Shown in pieces: positions 1-5,674 of a stretch of DNA of 6,895 bases. The DNA lies in NCBI GenBank assembly GCA_029098205.1, contig JAQXNW010000151.1, forward strand, positions 1-6,895, written 5' to 3'. Within the stretch, counting starts at the first letter, position 1. The number at the start of each line of letters is the position of its first letter. The notes under the pieces were generated by a model. That model was not told where the DNA came from and searched no databases. It saw only the letters and a list, made by a program, of their open reading frames with translations. Both the position numbers and the translations under genes were made by a program. Origin of the DNA: Eubacteriales bacterium. Its GTDB lineage: Bacteria; Bacillota; Clostridia; Peptostreptococcales; Anaerovoracaceae.

Positions 1-1001
1 ATCAGCATGTCGTCGGTTCTTCCGAAAATCCGGCTCATGCGGACATTCGTTCTTCCGCAGGCGCAGGGCTCGTGGATCAGATAGCAGATGTCCCTTGTTC
101 GGTAGCGGAGCATCGGAACGCCTTCCTTGGACAAAGTCGTGAAGACGAGTTCGCCTTTCTCTCCGTCTGGAAGCGGCTCCAGCGTATTCGGATCGATGAT
201 TTCCGGGAAGAACAGATCTTCGGAAACATGCATTCCTTCGCCTTCGTTGCAGCTGACCGCAACACCCGGTCCAGTAATTTCCGTAAGTCCGTAAATATCG
301 TGCGCTTCGATTCCCAAGCCTTCCTCAATGGATTTCTTCATGGCTTTCGACCAGGGCTCTGCGCCGAACATTCCCGCTTTCAGAGGAATTTCTTCCGGGG
401 TCATGCCCGCTTCCTGGGCGGCTTCTGTGATGGTCAGTGCGTAGGACGGCGTACAGCAGAGGCAGGTGCTCTTAAGATTCCGCATCATGTTAAGCTGCTT
501 CTTCGTATTTCCGCTGCTCATGGGAAGAACCATCGCGCCGATTTTCTCCGCGCCCTGATGCGCTCCCAGACCTCCTGTGAACAGACCGTATCCGTAAGAA
601 ACCTGAATGACCGAATTTTCATCCTGTCCGCACATGGTAAGACCGCGGGCGACGGACTCTGCCCAATTGTCGAGATCTTTTCTCGTGTACGCTAGAACCT
701 TCGGGTTTCCGGTTGTCCCGGAGGAAGCGTGGATCCGCACGATGTCTTTTTTGTCGACGGCCCACATTCCTGTCGGATAATCCTTCTTCAGGTCTTCTCT
801 TGTAGTAAACGGAAGTTTTACGATATCGTCGATAGTCTTTATATCTTCCGGCTTTACACCGGCTTCGTCCATTTTATCCCGGTAAATCTTCACCCGGTCG
901 TATGTGTAACGGACGATTTTCCGTAATTTCTCGGATTGCAGGGCGCGCATATCCTCGCGGCTTGCGCACTCCATCTCTGGATTCCAGATTTTTTTCTGCA
1001 A
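1..1001 (-). CDS. paaK: Phenylacetate-CoA ligase, 3' part cut by window edge
   Basis: This is an AMP-forming arylacetate-CoA ligase: arylacetate + ATP + CoA gives arylacetyl-CoA + AMP + PPi, in the cytoplasm. 333 codons are visible; the family usually has about 430 residues, so the C-terminal subdomain lies beyond base 1. Visible motifs, numbered from the TTG start: KIWNPEMEC near residue 4 (the typical PaaK N-terminus), the adenylate P-loop SSGTTGNPK at 93-101, YGLTE at 237-241, YRTRD at 300-304, CACGR at 313-317 and GRTDD at 327-331. The start is taken as TTG at 1001-999 because a strong AGAAAGGGG site lies six bases upstream and the residues from there fit the family N-terminus; the in-frame ATG codons downstream have no comparable site and would remove conserved residues. 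The gene is divergent from the second ligase and iorAB, which suggests a shared aromatic acid pathway. True substrate (phenyl-, hydroxyphenyl- or indoleacetate) is not determined. Confidence 0.95.
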   Translation of the reverse strand, partial: MQKKIWNPEMECASREDMRALQSEKLRKIVRYTYDRVKIYRDKMDEAGVKPEDIKTIDDIVKLPFTTREDLKKDYPTGMWAVDKKDIVRIHASSGTTGNPKVLAYTRKDLDNWAESVARGLTMCGQDENSVIQVSYGYGLFTGGLGAHQGAEKIGAMVLPMSSGNTKKQLNMMRNLKSTCLCCTPSYALTITEAAQEAGMTPEEIPLKAGMFGAEPWSKAMKKSIEEGLGIEAHDIYGLTEITGPGVAVSCNEGEGMHVSEDLFFPEIIDPNTLEPLPDGEKGELVFTTLSKEGVPMLRYRTRDICYLIHEPCACGRTNVRMSRIFGRTDDML

Positions 1002-1007
1002 AGTATG

Positions 1008-1016
1008 CCCCTTTCT
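1008..1016 (-). promoter_or_regulatory. Ribosome binding site deciding the TTG start of paaK
   Basis: Read on the minus strand this is AGAAAGGGG, a good match to the anti-Shine-Dalgarno end of 16S rRNA, with six bases to the TTG at 1001-999. It is the reason for preferring TTG over the in-frame ATG codons inside the gene. Confidence 0.8.
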
Positions 1017-1070
1017 GCTGTTTCCGTATCTCTCTAGAAGGGATTATTCGGATATTTCATAAAATAGCGG

Positions 1071-1086
1071 AGCCGCCGAAGCGGCT
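1071..1086 (-). promoter_or_regulatory. UUCG-capped hairpin at the predicted 5' end of the paaK mRNA
   Basis: On the minus strand the sequence is AGCCGC-TTCG-GCGGCT: a perfect six-bp GC-rich stem closed by C(UUCG)G, an exceptionally stable RNA tetraloop. It begins about three bases after the predicted transcription start of paaK. No U-run follows on either strand, so it is not an ordinary terminator. 5'-terminal stem-loops are known to protect some bacterial mRNAs from decay; that role here is inference. Confidence 0.6.
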
Positions 1087-1095
1087 TACAGACCG

Positions 1096-1124
1096 AATAT
1101 ATCACAGGATTAAGCGAAATTCCA
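1096..1124 (-). promoter_or_regulatory. Putative paaK promoter with extended -10
   Basis: On the minus strand TATATT (1101-1096) is preceded by TGA (1104-1102), giving an extended -10 element. A 17-base spacer upstream leads to TGGAAT, a three-of-six match to the -35 consensus. The start of transcription would be near 1089, giving a leader of roughly 90 bases. Confidence 0.5.
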
Positions 1125-1206
1125 TAAGAGGGTATCAGTTTTATTGTCATAAAATACAAATTTGAAATGGAAATTTTGATTCCTTCCTTTTATACCGGTG
1201 AAGTTA

Positions 1207-1215
1207 TGTTATAAT
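1207..1215 (+). promoter_or_regulatory. Putative promoter (extended -10) for the ligase-iorAB operon
   Basis: TGTTATAAT is a perfect extended -10 (TGn plus TATAAT). At a 17-base spacing upstream there is only a poor -35 (CTTTTA at 1187-1192), which is common when the TGn element is present. Transcription would start near 1222, giving a leader of about 87 bases to the preferred start codon. Confidence 0.6.
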
Positions 1216-1289
1216 CATTTCGTGTGACGGTATGCCTGAGCCGATGCCCTGACGGTCGCCGAAAACGTTATTGCAATGCTGATAGAAAA

Positions 1290-1298
1290 TAGAAAGAG
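1290..1298 (+). promoter_or_regulatory. Ribosome binding site favouring the start at 1309
   Basis: TAGAAAGAG matches seven bases of the Shine-Dalgarno string TAGAAAG, in register with an ideal spacing to the ATG at 1309. The alternative in-frame ATG at 1276 has no purine-rich site in front of it. Confidence 0.5.
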
Positions 1299-1308
1299 CT
1301 TTCAGAAA

Positions 1309-2943
1309 ATGCCAATTACAGAATATCTGGAAAGAAACAGCCGGCTTTATCCGAATGATGTCGCGCTGGTAGAACGGAACCCCGAGCAGAAACGGCAGGA
1401 TAAGATTTCCTGGAAAGAATATGCGCTGATTCAGCAGACATCGGACATTCCATACCGAAGAGAGCTGACATGGGGTAATTTTAATGACCGCGCTAACATG
1501 ATCGCGAATCTTCTGATCGGAGAAGGAATTAAAAAGGGCGATAAGGTTGCGATTCTGCTTATGAATTGTCTGGAGTGGCTTCCTCTCTATTTTGGAATTC
1601 TGAAGGCGGGGGCTGTTGCAGTTCCTTTTAATTTTCGATATACCTCAGAAGAAATTGAATACTGCGCGGAGCAGGCGGATATCCGCATAATGTTTTTCGG
1701 TCCTCAGTTTATTGGCCGGATCGAAGCGATTGAAGAGAAGCTGGTTCCGAATATGCGTCTTCTCTTTGTAGGCACAGGCTTCTGCCCGACCTTTGCAGAC
1801 AGTCTGGAAGAGGTTTCTGAGCCATATACTTCGGAGGATCCGGGTGTAAAACTTACGGATGACGACGATGCGGCGATATATTTCTCTTCCGGAACCACTG
1901 GATTTCCGAAAGCGATTCTTCATAACCATCAGAGCCTCGTGCATTCGGCAATTTGCGAACAGAAGCATCACGGACAGACGAGGGATGATGTTTTTCTCTG
2001 CATTCCTCCGCTGTATCATACGGGCGCCAAGATGCACTGGTTCGGAAGCCTGATTTCCGGGAGCCGCGCTGTTCTTCTTCGCGGAACTTCCCCGCAGGAT
2101 ATTTTACAGACCGTGTCCGAGGAGCATTGTACGATTGTCTGGCTTCTCGTTCCATGGGCGCAGGATATCCTGGACGCGATTGATATCGGGAAAGTAGATC
2201 TTGATTCTTACGAGCTCAGTCAGTGGCGTCTCATGCATATCGGCGCGCAGCCGGTTCCGCCGTCGCTGATCCGGAGGTGGAAAAAAGTCTTCCCGCATCA
2301 CCAGTACGATACGAATTACGGCCTCAGTGAGGCGATCGGGCCGGGATGCATTCATCTTGGCGTGGAGAACATCGATAAGGTCGGCGCGATCGGAGTTCCG
2401 GGATATGGATGGGAAGCGAAAATCATGGACGGAGACCGCGAAGTGAAACAGGGAGAAGTCGGGGAACTCTGTGTTAAAGGCCCGGGGCTTATGACCTGTT
2501 ATTATAAGAATCCGGAGGCGACAAAGGAAGCGCTTCGGAACGGCTGGCTTTATACCGGTGATATGGCCAGGCAGGATGAGGACGGTTTCTACTATTTAGT
2601 AGACCGGAAGAAAGATGTTATTGTAAGCGGCGGGGAAAACCTCTATCCGGTTCAGATTGAAGATTTCCTGCGCGCATATCCGAAAATCAAGGACGTCGCC
2701 GTGATCGGCCTTCCGGATGCCCGCTTAGGAGAAATTGCGGGCGCTATTATCTCTGTCCGTGGGGGAATGACCTGTACGGAAGAGGAAATCAATGAATTCT
2801 GCATGAAACTTCCAAGATATAAGAGACCGCGTAAGATCATCTTCGCGGATGTTCCGAGAAACGCGACCGGAAAGATTGAGAAACCGAAGCTCCGTAAGAT
2901 GTATGGGCAGGAAAATCTCGTGGATTTCGAATATCGTTCGTAA
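1309..2943 (+). CDS. AMP-forming acyl/aryl-CoA ligase (class I adenylate-forming enzyme)
   Basis: This cytoplasmic enzyme activates a carboxylic acid with ATP to an acyl-adenylate and transfers it to CoA. It is full length (544 residues from the ATG at 1309; 555 if the in-frame ATG at 1276 is used). Numbered from 1309: P-loop YFSSGTTGFPK at 191-201, YGLSE at 337-341, YTGD at 415-418, the hinge region DRKKD at 432-436 followed by SGGENLYP, and the catalytic lysine in ATGK at 522. The start at 1309 is preferred because it has a ribosome binding site and MPITEYLERN resembles the usual beginning of this group. It belongs to the FadD/CaiC-like family, not the PaaK family. It lies 78 bases ahead of iorA on the same strand with no terminator between, so it is probably in one operon and may act on the arylacetyl-CoA product of IorAB. 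The substrate cannot be read from motifs; a medium- or branched-chain acid is also possible. Confidence 0.9.
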   Translation: MPITEYLERNSRLYPNDVALVERNPEQKRQDKISWKEYALIQQTSDIPYRRELTWGNFNDRANMIANLLIGEGIKKGDKVAILLMNCLEWLPLYFGILKAGAVAVPFNFRYTSEEIEYCAEQADIRIMFFGPQFIGRIEAIEEKLVPNMRLLFVGTGFCPTFADSLEEVSEPYTSEDPGVKLTDDDDAAIYFSSGTTGFPKAILHNHQSLVHSAICEQKHHGQTRDDVFLCIPPLYHTGAKMHWFGSLISGSRAVLLRGTSPQDILQTVSEEHCTIVWLLVPWAQDILDAIDIGKVDLDSYELSQWRLMHIGAQPVPPSLIRRWKKVFPHHQYDTNYGLSEAIGPGCIHLGVENIDKVGAIGVPGYGWEAKIMDGDREVKQGEVGELCVKGPGLMTCYYKNPEATKEALRNGWLYTGDMARQDEDGFYYLVDRKKDVIVSGGENLYPVQIEDFLRAYPKIKDVAVIGLPDARLGEIAGAIISVRGGMTCTEEEINEFCMKLPRYKRPRKIIFADVPRNATGKIEKPKLRKMYGQENLVDFEYRS

Positions 2944-2952
2944 TGATATAAA
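2944..2952 (+). promoter_or_regulatory. Possible internal promoter before iorA
   Basis: TGATATAAA directly after the ligase stop codon has the shape of an extended -10 element, with no good -35 (TTTCGA at a 16-base spacing). It could give iorAB extra transcription independent of the ligase. The evidence is a short motif in AT-rich sequence only. Confidence 0.25.
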
Positions 2953-3006
2953 TACGCTTTCAATACGCTGAAACCAAAGCTGGAACGAAGCACAAAATCT
3001 TTTCAC

Positions 3007-3015
3007 AGGAAGGGG
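3007..3015 (+). promoter_or_regulatory. Ribosome binding site of iorA
   Basis: AGGAAGGGG lies six bases before the ATG at 3022 and fixes that start; no competing in-frame start has such a site. Confidence 0.75.
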
Positions 3016-3021
3016 AAATTT

Positions 3022-4749
3022 ATGAAAAAACTGATGCTGGGCAATGAAGCGGTTGCCCGAGGACTTTATGAGGCCGGATGTTCCTATATATCCAGCTATC
3101 CAGGCACACCGAGTACGGAAATTACGGAATCCGCTTCGAAGTATCCGGAGATTCACTGCGAGTGGGCTCCGAATGAGAAAGTGGCGATGGAATCCGCGCA
3201 TGGCGCGACTCTGGCAGGAAAGAGAACTGCCTGCGCGATGAAGCACGTCGGACAGAATGTCGCTGCGGATCCTTTGTTTACGATTTCTTATATCGGCGTT
3301 GATAACGGCATGGTAATCTGCGTCGCAGACTACCCGGGTCTTCATTCTTCGCAGAATGAACAGGATTCCCGCCATTACGCGATCGCGGCGAAGCTTCCGA
3401 TGCTGGAGCCTTCGGATTCCGGAGAGTGCCGGGATTTTGCGAAGATCGCGTATGATTTATCGGAAAAATATCATACAGCAGTAATGCTGAAGCTCTGCAC
3501 GAGAATTTCCCACGCGCAGAGCATCGTAGAACTTGGAGAACGCGCCGTTCCGGATTCGGTGCCGTACGAGAAGAAGTTTTCGCGCGTGATGCTTCCTGTG
3601 AATGCGAAGAAAGCACATTACGCAGTCGAAGAACGGATGAAAGCGCTTCTGGAATATGCGGAGGAGACGCCGCTTAACCGCGTTGAAGAGGGAACGGATC
3701 ATTCGATCGGAATTATCACCGGATCGACTTGCTACCAGTACACGAAGGAAGTGTTCGGGGACAAGTATCCGGTGCTGAAGCTCGGAATGTCCAATCCGCT
3801 TCCGGTGAAGAAAATTCAGGATTTCGCTAAGATCGTGGACCGCGTCCTGGTTATTGAAGAGCTGGATCCGATCATTGAAATCCACTGCAAAGCGATTGGC
3901 GTACCAGTGGAAGGAAAATCAATCTTCCCGATGGTGGATGAATTCTCGCAGCGCGTGATCCGCGAATCGATGGGAATTACGCAGCCGGAATCCGCGGAAG
4001 CCGATGCGGTGATTCCGGGACGTCCGCCGGCTATGTGCTCCGGATGTCCGCACAGAGGGATTTTCTATCTTCTGAAGAAGCACAATCTGCGCGTATTCGG
4101 TGATATCGGCTGCTATACACTTGGAGCGACGCCGCCGCTTTCGGCGATGGACGTCAGCGTCTGCATGGGTGCGTCTCTTTCCGGCATGCATGGATTTAAC
4201 AAGGCAGCTGGGACGGAAATGAGCAAGAAATCCGTCGGCGTGATCGGCGACTCTACCTTTATGCATTCCGGTATGACAGGTCTTGCGGATATTGCGTATA
4301 ACAACAGCAATTCGACGGTTATCATTCTTGATAATTCAATCACCGGTATGACCGGCCATCAGCAGAACCCGACGAGCGGCTATGACCTCTATGGGAATCC
4401 GGCGACAAAGATTGATCTGGAGGCGCTCTGCCGCGCGATGGGAATCAAGAGAGTCCGCGTCATCGATCCATATAATCTCGCAGAGAGCGAGAAAGCGATT
4501 CTCGAGGAAACAGAAGCCGAGGAACCGTCTGTAATCATCGCCAGACGTCCCTGCGCGCTTCTTAAGACTGTGAAGCATAATCCGCCACTTCATGTGGAGA
4601 AGGATACCTGTGTAGGATGCCGTTCCTGCATGAAAATCGGATGCCCGTCGCTGAGCTTCCGGGACAAGAAGGCGGTTATCGATCAGACACTGTGCGCGGG
4701 ATGCGGAGTTTGTCAGGAACTTTGCCCGATCGGTGCGATTCAGGAATAG
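3022..4749 (+). CDS. iorA: Indolepyruvate:ferredoxin oxidoreductase, alpha subunit
   Basis: With IorB this subunit oxidatively decarboxylates arylpyruvates (indole-, phenyl-, hydroxyphenylpyruvate) with CoA to arylacetyl-CoA, CO2 and reduced ferredoxin. It carries the thiamine diphosphate site and the Fe-S clusters. Domains in the 575 residues: an N-terminal pyrimidine-binding domain (GNEAVARGLYEAG at 7-19, SYPGTPSTEI at 25-34, NEKVAMESA at 51-59, the likely catalytic glutamate region), a transketolase-C-like middle part, the cofactor diphosphate-binding domain from CSGCPHRG at 339-346 through GDS at 409-411 to DNSITG at 437-442, and a C-terminal ferredoxin domain. The latter has cysteines 530, 533, 536, 541 and 558, 561, 564, 568, enough for two 4Fe-4S clusters. 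The length is at the short end of the usual 575-650. Its stop overlaps the ribosome binding site of iorB. Substrate preference among arylpyruvates is inferred from the family. Confidence 0.96.
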   Translation: MKKLMLGNEAVARGLYEAGCSYISSYPGTPSTEITESASKYPEIHCEWAPNEKVAMESAHGATLAGKRTACAMKHVGQNVAADPLFTISYIGVDNGMVICVADYPGLHSSQNEQDSRHYAIAAKLPMLEPSDSGECRDFAKIAYDLSEKYHTAVMLKLCTRISHAQSIVELGERAVPDSVPYEKKFSRVMLPVNAKKAHYAVEERMKALLEYAEETPLNRVEEGTDHSIGIITGSTCYQYTKEVFGDKYPVLKLGMSNPLPVKKIQDFAKIVDRVLVIEELDPIIEIHCKAIGVPVEGKSIFPMVDEFSQRVIRESMGITQPESAEADAVIPGRPPAMCSGCPHRGIFYLLKKHNLRVFGDIGCYTLGATPPLSAMDVSVCMGASLSGMHGFNKAAGTEMSKKSVGVIGDSTFMHSGMTGLADIAYNNSNSTVIILDNSITGMTGHQQNPTSGYDLYGNPATKIDLEALCRAMGIKRVRVIDPYNLAESEKAILEETEAEEPSVIIARRPCALLKTVKHNPPLHVEKDTCVGCRSCMKIGCPSLSFRDKKAVIDQTLCAGCGVCQELCPIGAIQE

Positions 4750-4754
4750 GAGGG
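4748..4754 (+). promoter_or_regulatory. iorB ribosome binding site overlapping the iorA stop
   Basis: AGGAGGG begins inside the iorA TAG stop codon (4747-4749) and lies four bases before the iorB ATG. The overlap points to translational coupling, suited to two subunits needed in equal amounts. Confidence 0.8.
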
Positions 4755-4758
4755 AAAC

Positions 4759-5331
4759 ATGAAAACGACAAGCATTATGATCGTCGGAGTCGGCGGTCAG
4801 GGAACCCTTCTCGCCAGCCGGGTTCTGGGACAGCTGGTCCTTCATAAAGGCGTAGATGTAAAGCTTTCGGAGGTGCACGGCATGAGCCAGCGCGGAGGAA
4901 GCGTTGTAACGTACGTACGATTCGGCGATAAGGTATATTCTCCACTGGTAGAAAAGGGCGAAGCGGATTACATCATTTCCTTTGAAGCGCTGGAGGCGGC
5001 GCGCTGGCTTCCTTATCTTAAAAAGGGCGGCCAGATTGTAACGAACACGCAGCAGATCGATCCGATGCCGGTCATTACCGGCGCGGCCGAGTACCCGGAT
5101 GAAATTCTTAAGAAAGCGGCGGATACCGGAGCGAAGGTTGACGCGTTCGACTGCCTCACGCTTGCGGAGCAGGCCGGATCGTCAAAGGCTGTAAATATTG
5201 TTCTTCTGGGACGTCTTTCCAAGTATTTCGACTTCACCGATGAAGAATGGATGGACGCGCTGACAGCCTGCGTACCGGCTAAATTCCTGGAGATGAATAA
5301 GAAGGCCTTTGAATTAGGTAAAAACGCTTAA
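4759..5331 (+). CDS. iorB: Indolepyruvate:ferredoxin oxidoreductase, beta subunit
   Basis: This is the small subunit of the arylpyruvate oxidoreductase, of the pyruvate ferredoxin oxidoreductase gamma-domain family, which completes the CoA-binding and active-site face of the complex. The 190 residues match the normal family length. Visible hallmarks are the N-terminal glycine-rich strand-turn VGVGGQG at 9-15, EVHGMSQRGGSV at 38-49, which is very typical of IorB and related gamma subunits, and KAVNIVLLG at 143-151. It has no cysteine cluster, as expected, since the Fe-S centres are in IorA. It begins nine bases after the iorA stop with an overlapping ribosome binding site and is the last gene before a rho-independent terminator, so it ends the operon. 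Confidence 0.95.
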   Translation: MKTTSIMIVGVGGQGTLLASRVLGQLVLHKGVDVKLSEVHGMSQRGGSVVTYVRFGDKVYSPLVEKGEADYIISFEALEAARWLPYLKKGGQIVTNTQQIDPMPVITGAAEYPDEILKKAADTGAKVDAFDCLTLAEQAGSSKAVNIVLLGRLSKYFDFTDEEWMDALTACVPAKFLEMNKKAFELGKNA

Positions 5332-5426
5332 GAACGCGCTTAATAATTCAAAATTTTAACGGTTGGGAAAGATCGAATCACGCTGAATCAGGCGTATTTC
5401 TTCGGTCTTCTCCAGTGCGGAAATGA

Positions 5427-5466
5427 CCGCTGCAGTGATGGCTGCTGCGGCCTTTTTGATTTTTTG
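5427..5466 (+). terminator. Rho-independent terminator of the ligase-iorAB operon
   Basis: CCGC-T-GCAG (5427-5435) pairs with CTGC-T-GCGG (5442-5450) around a TGATGG loop: eight GC-rich pairs with one central T-T mismatch. It is followed by CC and T-runs at 5453-5457 and 5461 onward. It lies about 95 bases after the iorB stop. Confidence 0.85.
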
Positions 5467-5530
5467 ATGTTTTTTATTGGTATTTTTCTGAAAATAGTAT
5501 GTTGAAACGGTGGGATTTGATAGGAAATTT

Positions 5531-5544
5531 ACAGATAATTCTGT
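5531..5544. repeat. Short inverted repeat upstream of the ChW gene promoter
   Basis: ACAGA-TAAT-TCTGT has perfect five-bp arms around four bases and lies about 30 bases upstream of the likely -35 region. It has the size of a protein-binding half-site pair, but in AT-rich DNA such repeats also arise by chance. Confidence 0.3.
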
Positions 5545-5574
5545 AATATATATCTAAGAAAAGCTTATGATTTA

Positions 5575-5603
5575 TTTGTTTTTTTAAAATAATATGGTAT
5601 AAT
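5575..5603 (+). promoter_or_regulatory. Putative promoter of the ChW/NlpC gene
   Basis: TGGTATAAT (5595-5603) is a perfect extended -10 element. A weak -35, TTTGTT at 17 bases or TTGTTT at 16 bases, lies upstream. Being downstream of the terminator, it supports independent transcription of the ChW gene, with a leader of about 65 bases. Confidence 0.65.
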
Positions 5604-5604
5604 T

Positions 5605-5621
5605 CTTAATGAAATATTAAG
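5605..5621. promoter_or_regulatory. Inverted repeat at the predicted transcription start (possible operator)
   Basis: CTTAAT-GAAAT-ATTAAG has perfect six-bp arms and begins two bases after the -10 box, so it spans the likely start of transcription. A repressor bound here would block initiation. The regulator is unknown and the arms are AT-rich, so this is a candidate only. Confidence 0.35.
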
Positions 5622-5660
5622 AAACAGAAGGAATAAATTAAGCGGTTGTCTCAAAGAACT

Positions 5661-5668
5661 GAGAGGAG
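5661..5668 (+). promoter_or_regulatory. Ribosome binding site deciding the TTG start of the ChW/NlpC gene
   Basis: GAGAGGAG lies six bases before TTG at 5675. The signal peptide begins exactly there (M-R-S-L-R, then a hydrophobic run), and no in-frame ATG is found between this point and the mature domain. Its first bases form one arm of a small inverted repeat, TCTCA (5649-5653) with TGAGA (5660-5664), that could weakly compete with ribosome binding. Confidence 0.75.
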
Positions 5669-5674
5669 TTTATT

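Larger units (their letters stand above)
1002..1308. other. Divergent intergenic region between paaK and the second CoA ligase
   Basis: This stretch has no credible gene. It holds the paaK ribosome binding site, a UUCG-capped hairpin, two outward-facing extended -10 promoters about 105 bases apart, and a GC-richer leader on the plus side with a TGACGGT direct repeat. Between the promoters (about 1105-1200) the DNA is AT-rich and could bind a regulator of both directions, but no clear operator stands out. Confidence 0.7.
5332..5674. other. Intergenic region between iorB and the ChW/NlpC gene
   Basis: This stretch of about 340 bases has no credible gene. It holds the iorAB terminator near its middle, then very AT-rich DNA with two short inverted repeats, an extended -10 promoter and the leader of the downstream gene. 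Short open frames such as ATG 5423 (14 codons, inside the terminator hairpin) and ATG 5499 (15 codons) have no ribosome binding site. Confidence 0.7.

Noticed and set aside
72..695. A 207-codon open frame on the plus strand
   Set aside because: It is antisense to paaK, which shows clear adenylate-forming motifs throughout this stretch; the plus frame shows no recognisable domain.
902..1165. An 87-codon plus-strand frame across the paaK start and intergenic region
   Set aside because: Its first third is antisense to paaK, the remainder covers the promoter and hairpin region, and there is no ribosome binding site before its ATG.
1216..1308. A riboswitch in the ligase-iorAB leader
   Set aside because: The leader is only about 87 bases, I can pair only very short stems in it, and it matches no known riboswitch core; it is kept only as a direct-repeat finding.
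2725..3375. A 216-codon open frame on the minus strand spanning the ligase/iorA junction
   Set aside because: It overlaps two strongly supported genes on the other strand and resembles no protein family; it arises from codon bias in those genes.
5321..5343. Near-repeat AACGCTTAA / AACGCGCTTAA at the end of iorB
   Set aside because: It is too short and imperfect to be distinguished from chance; there are no flanking repeats or mobile-element signs.
5423..5467. A 14-codon hydrophobic frame (M-T-A-A-V-M-A-A-A-A...)
   Set aside because: It coincides with the rho-independent terminator hairpin and its T-run, which explains the sequence better than a peptide.
5344..5508. A longer open stretch without a start codon between iorB and the ChW gene, considered as a gene remnant
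   Set aside because: It has no start, resembles no family, and runs through the terminator; nothing supports a decayed gene.
5499..5546. A 15-codon frame after the terminator
   Set aside because: There is no ribosome binding site and no promoter placed to transcribe it; the length is expected by chance.
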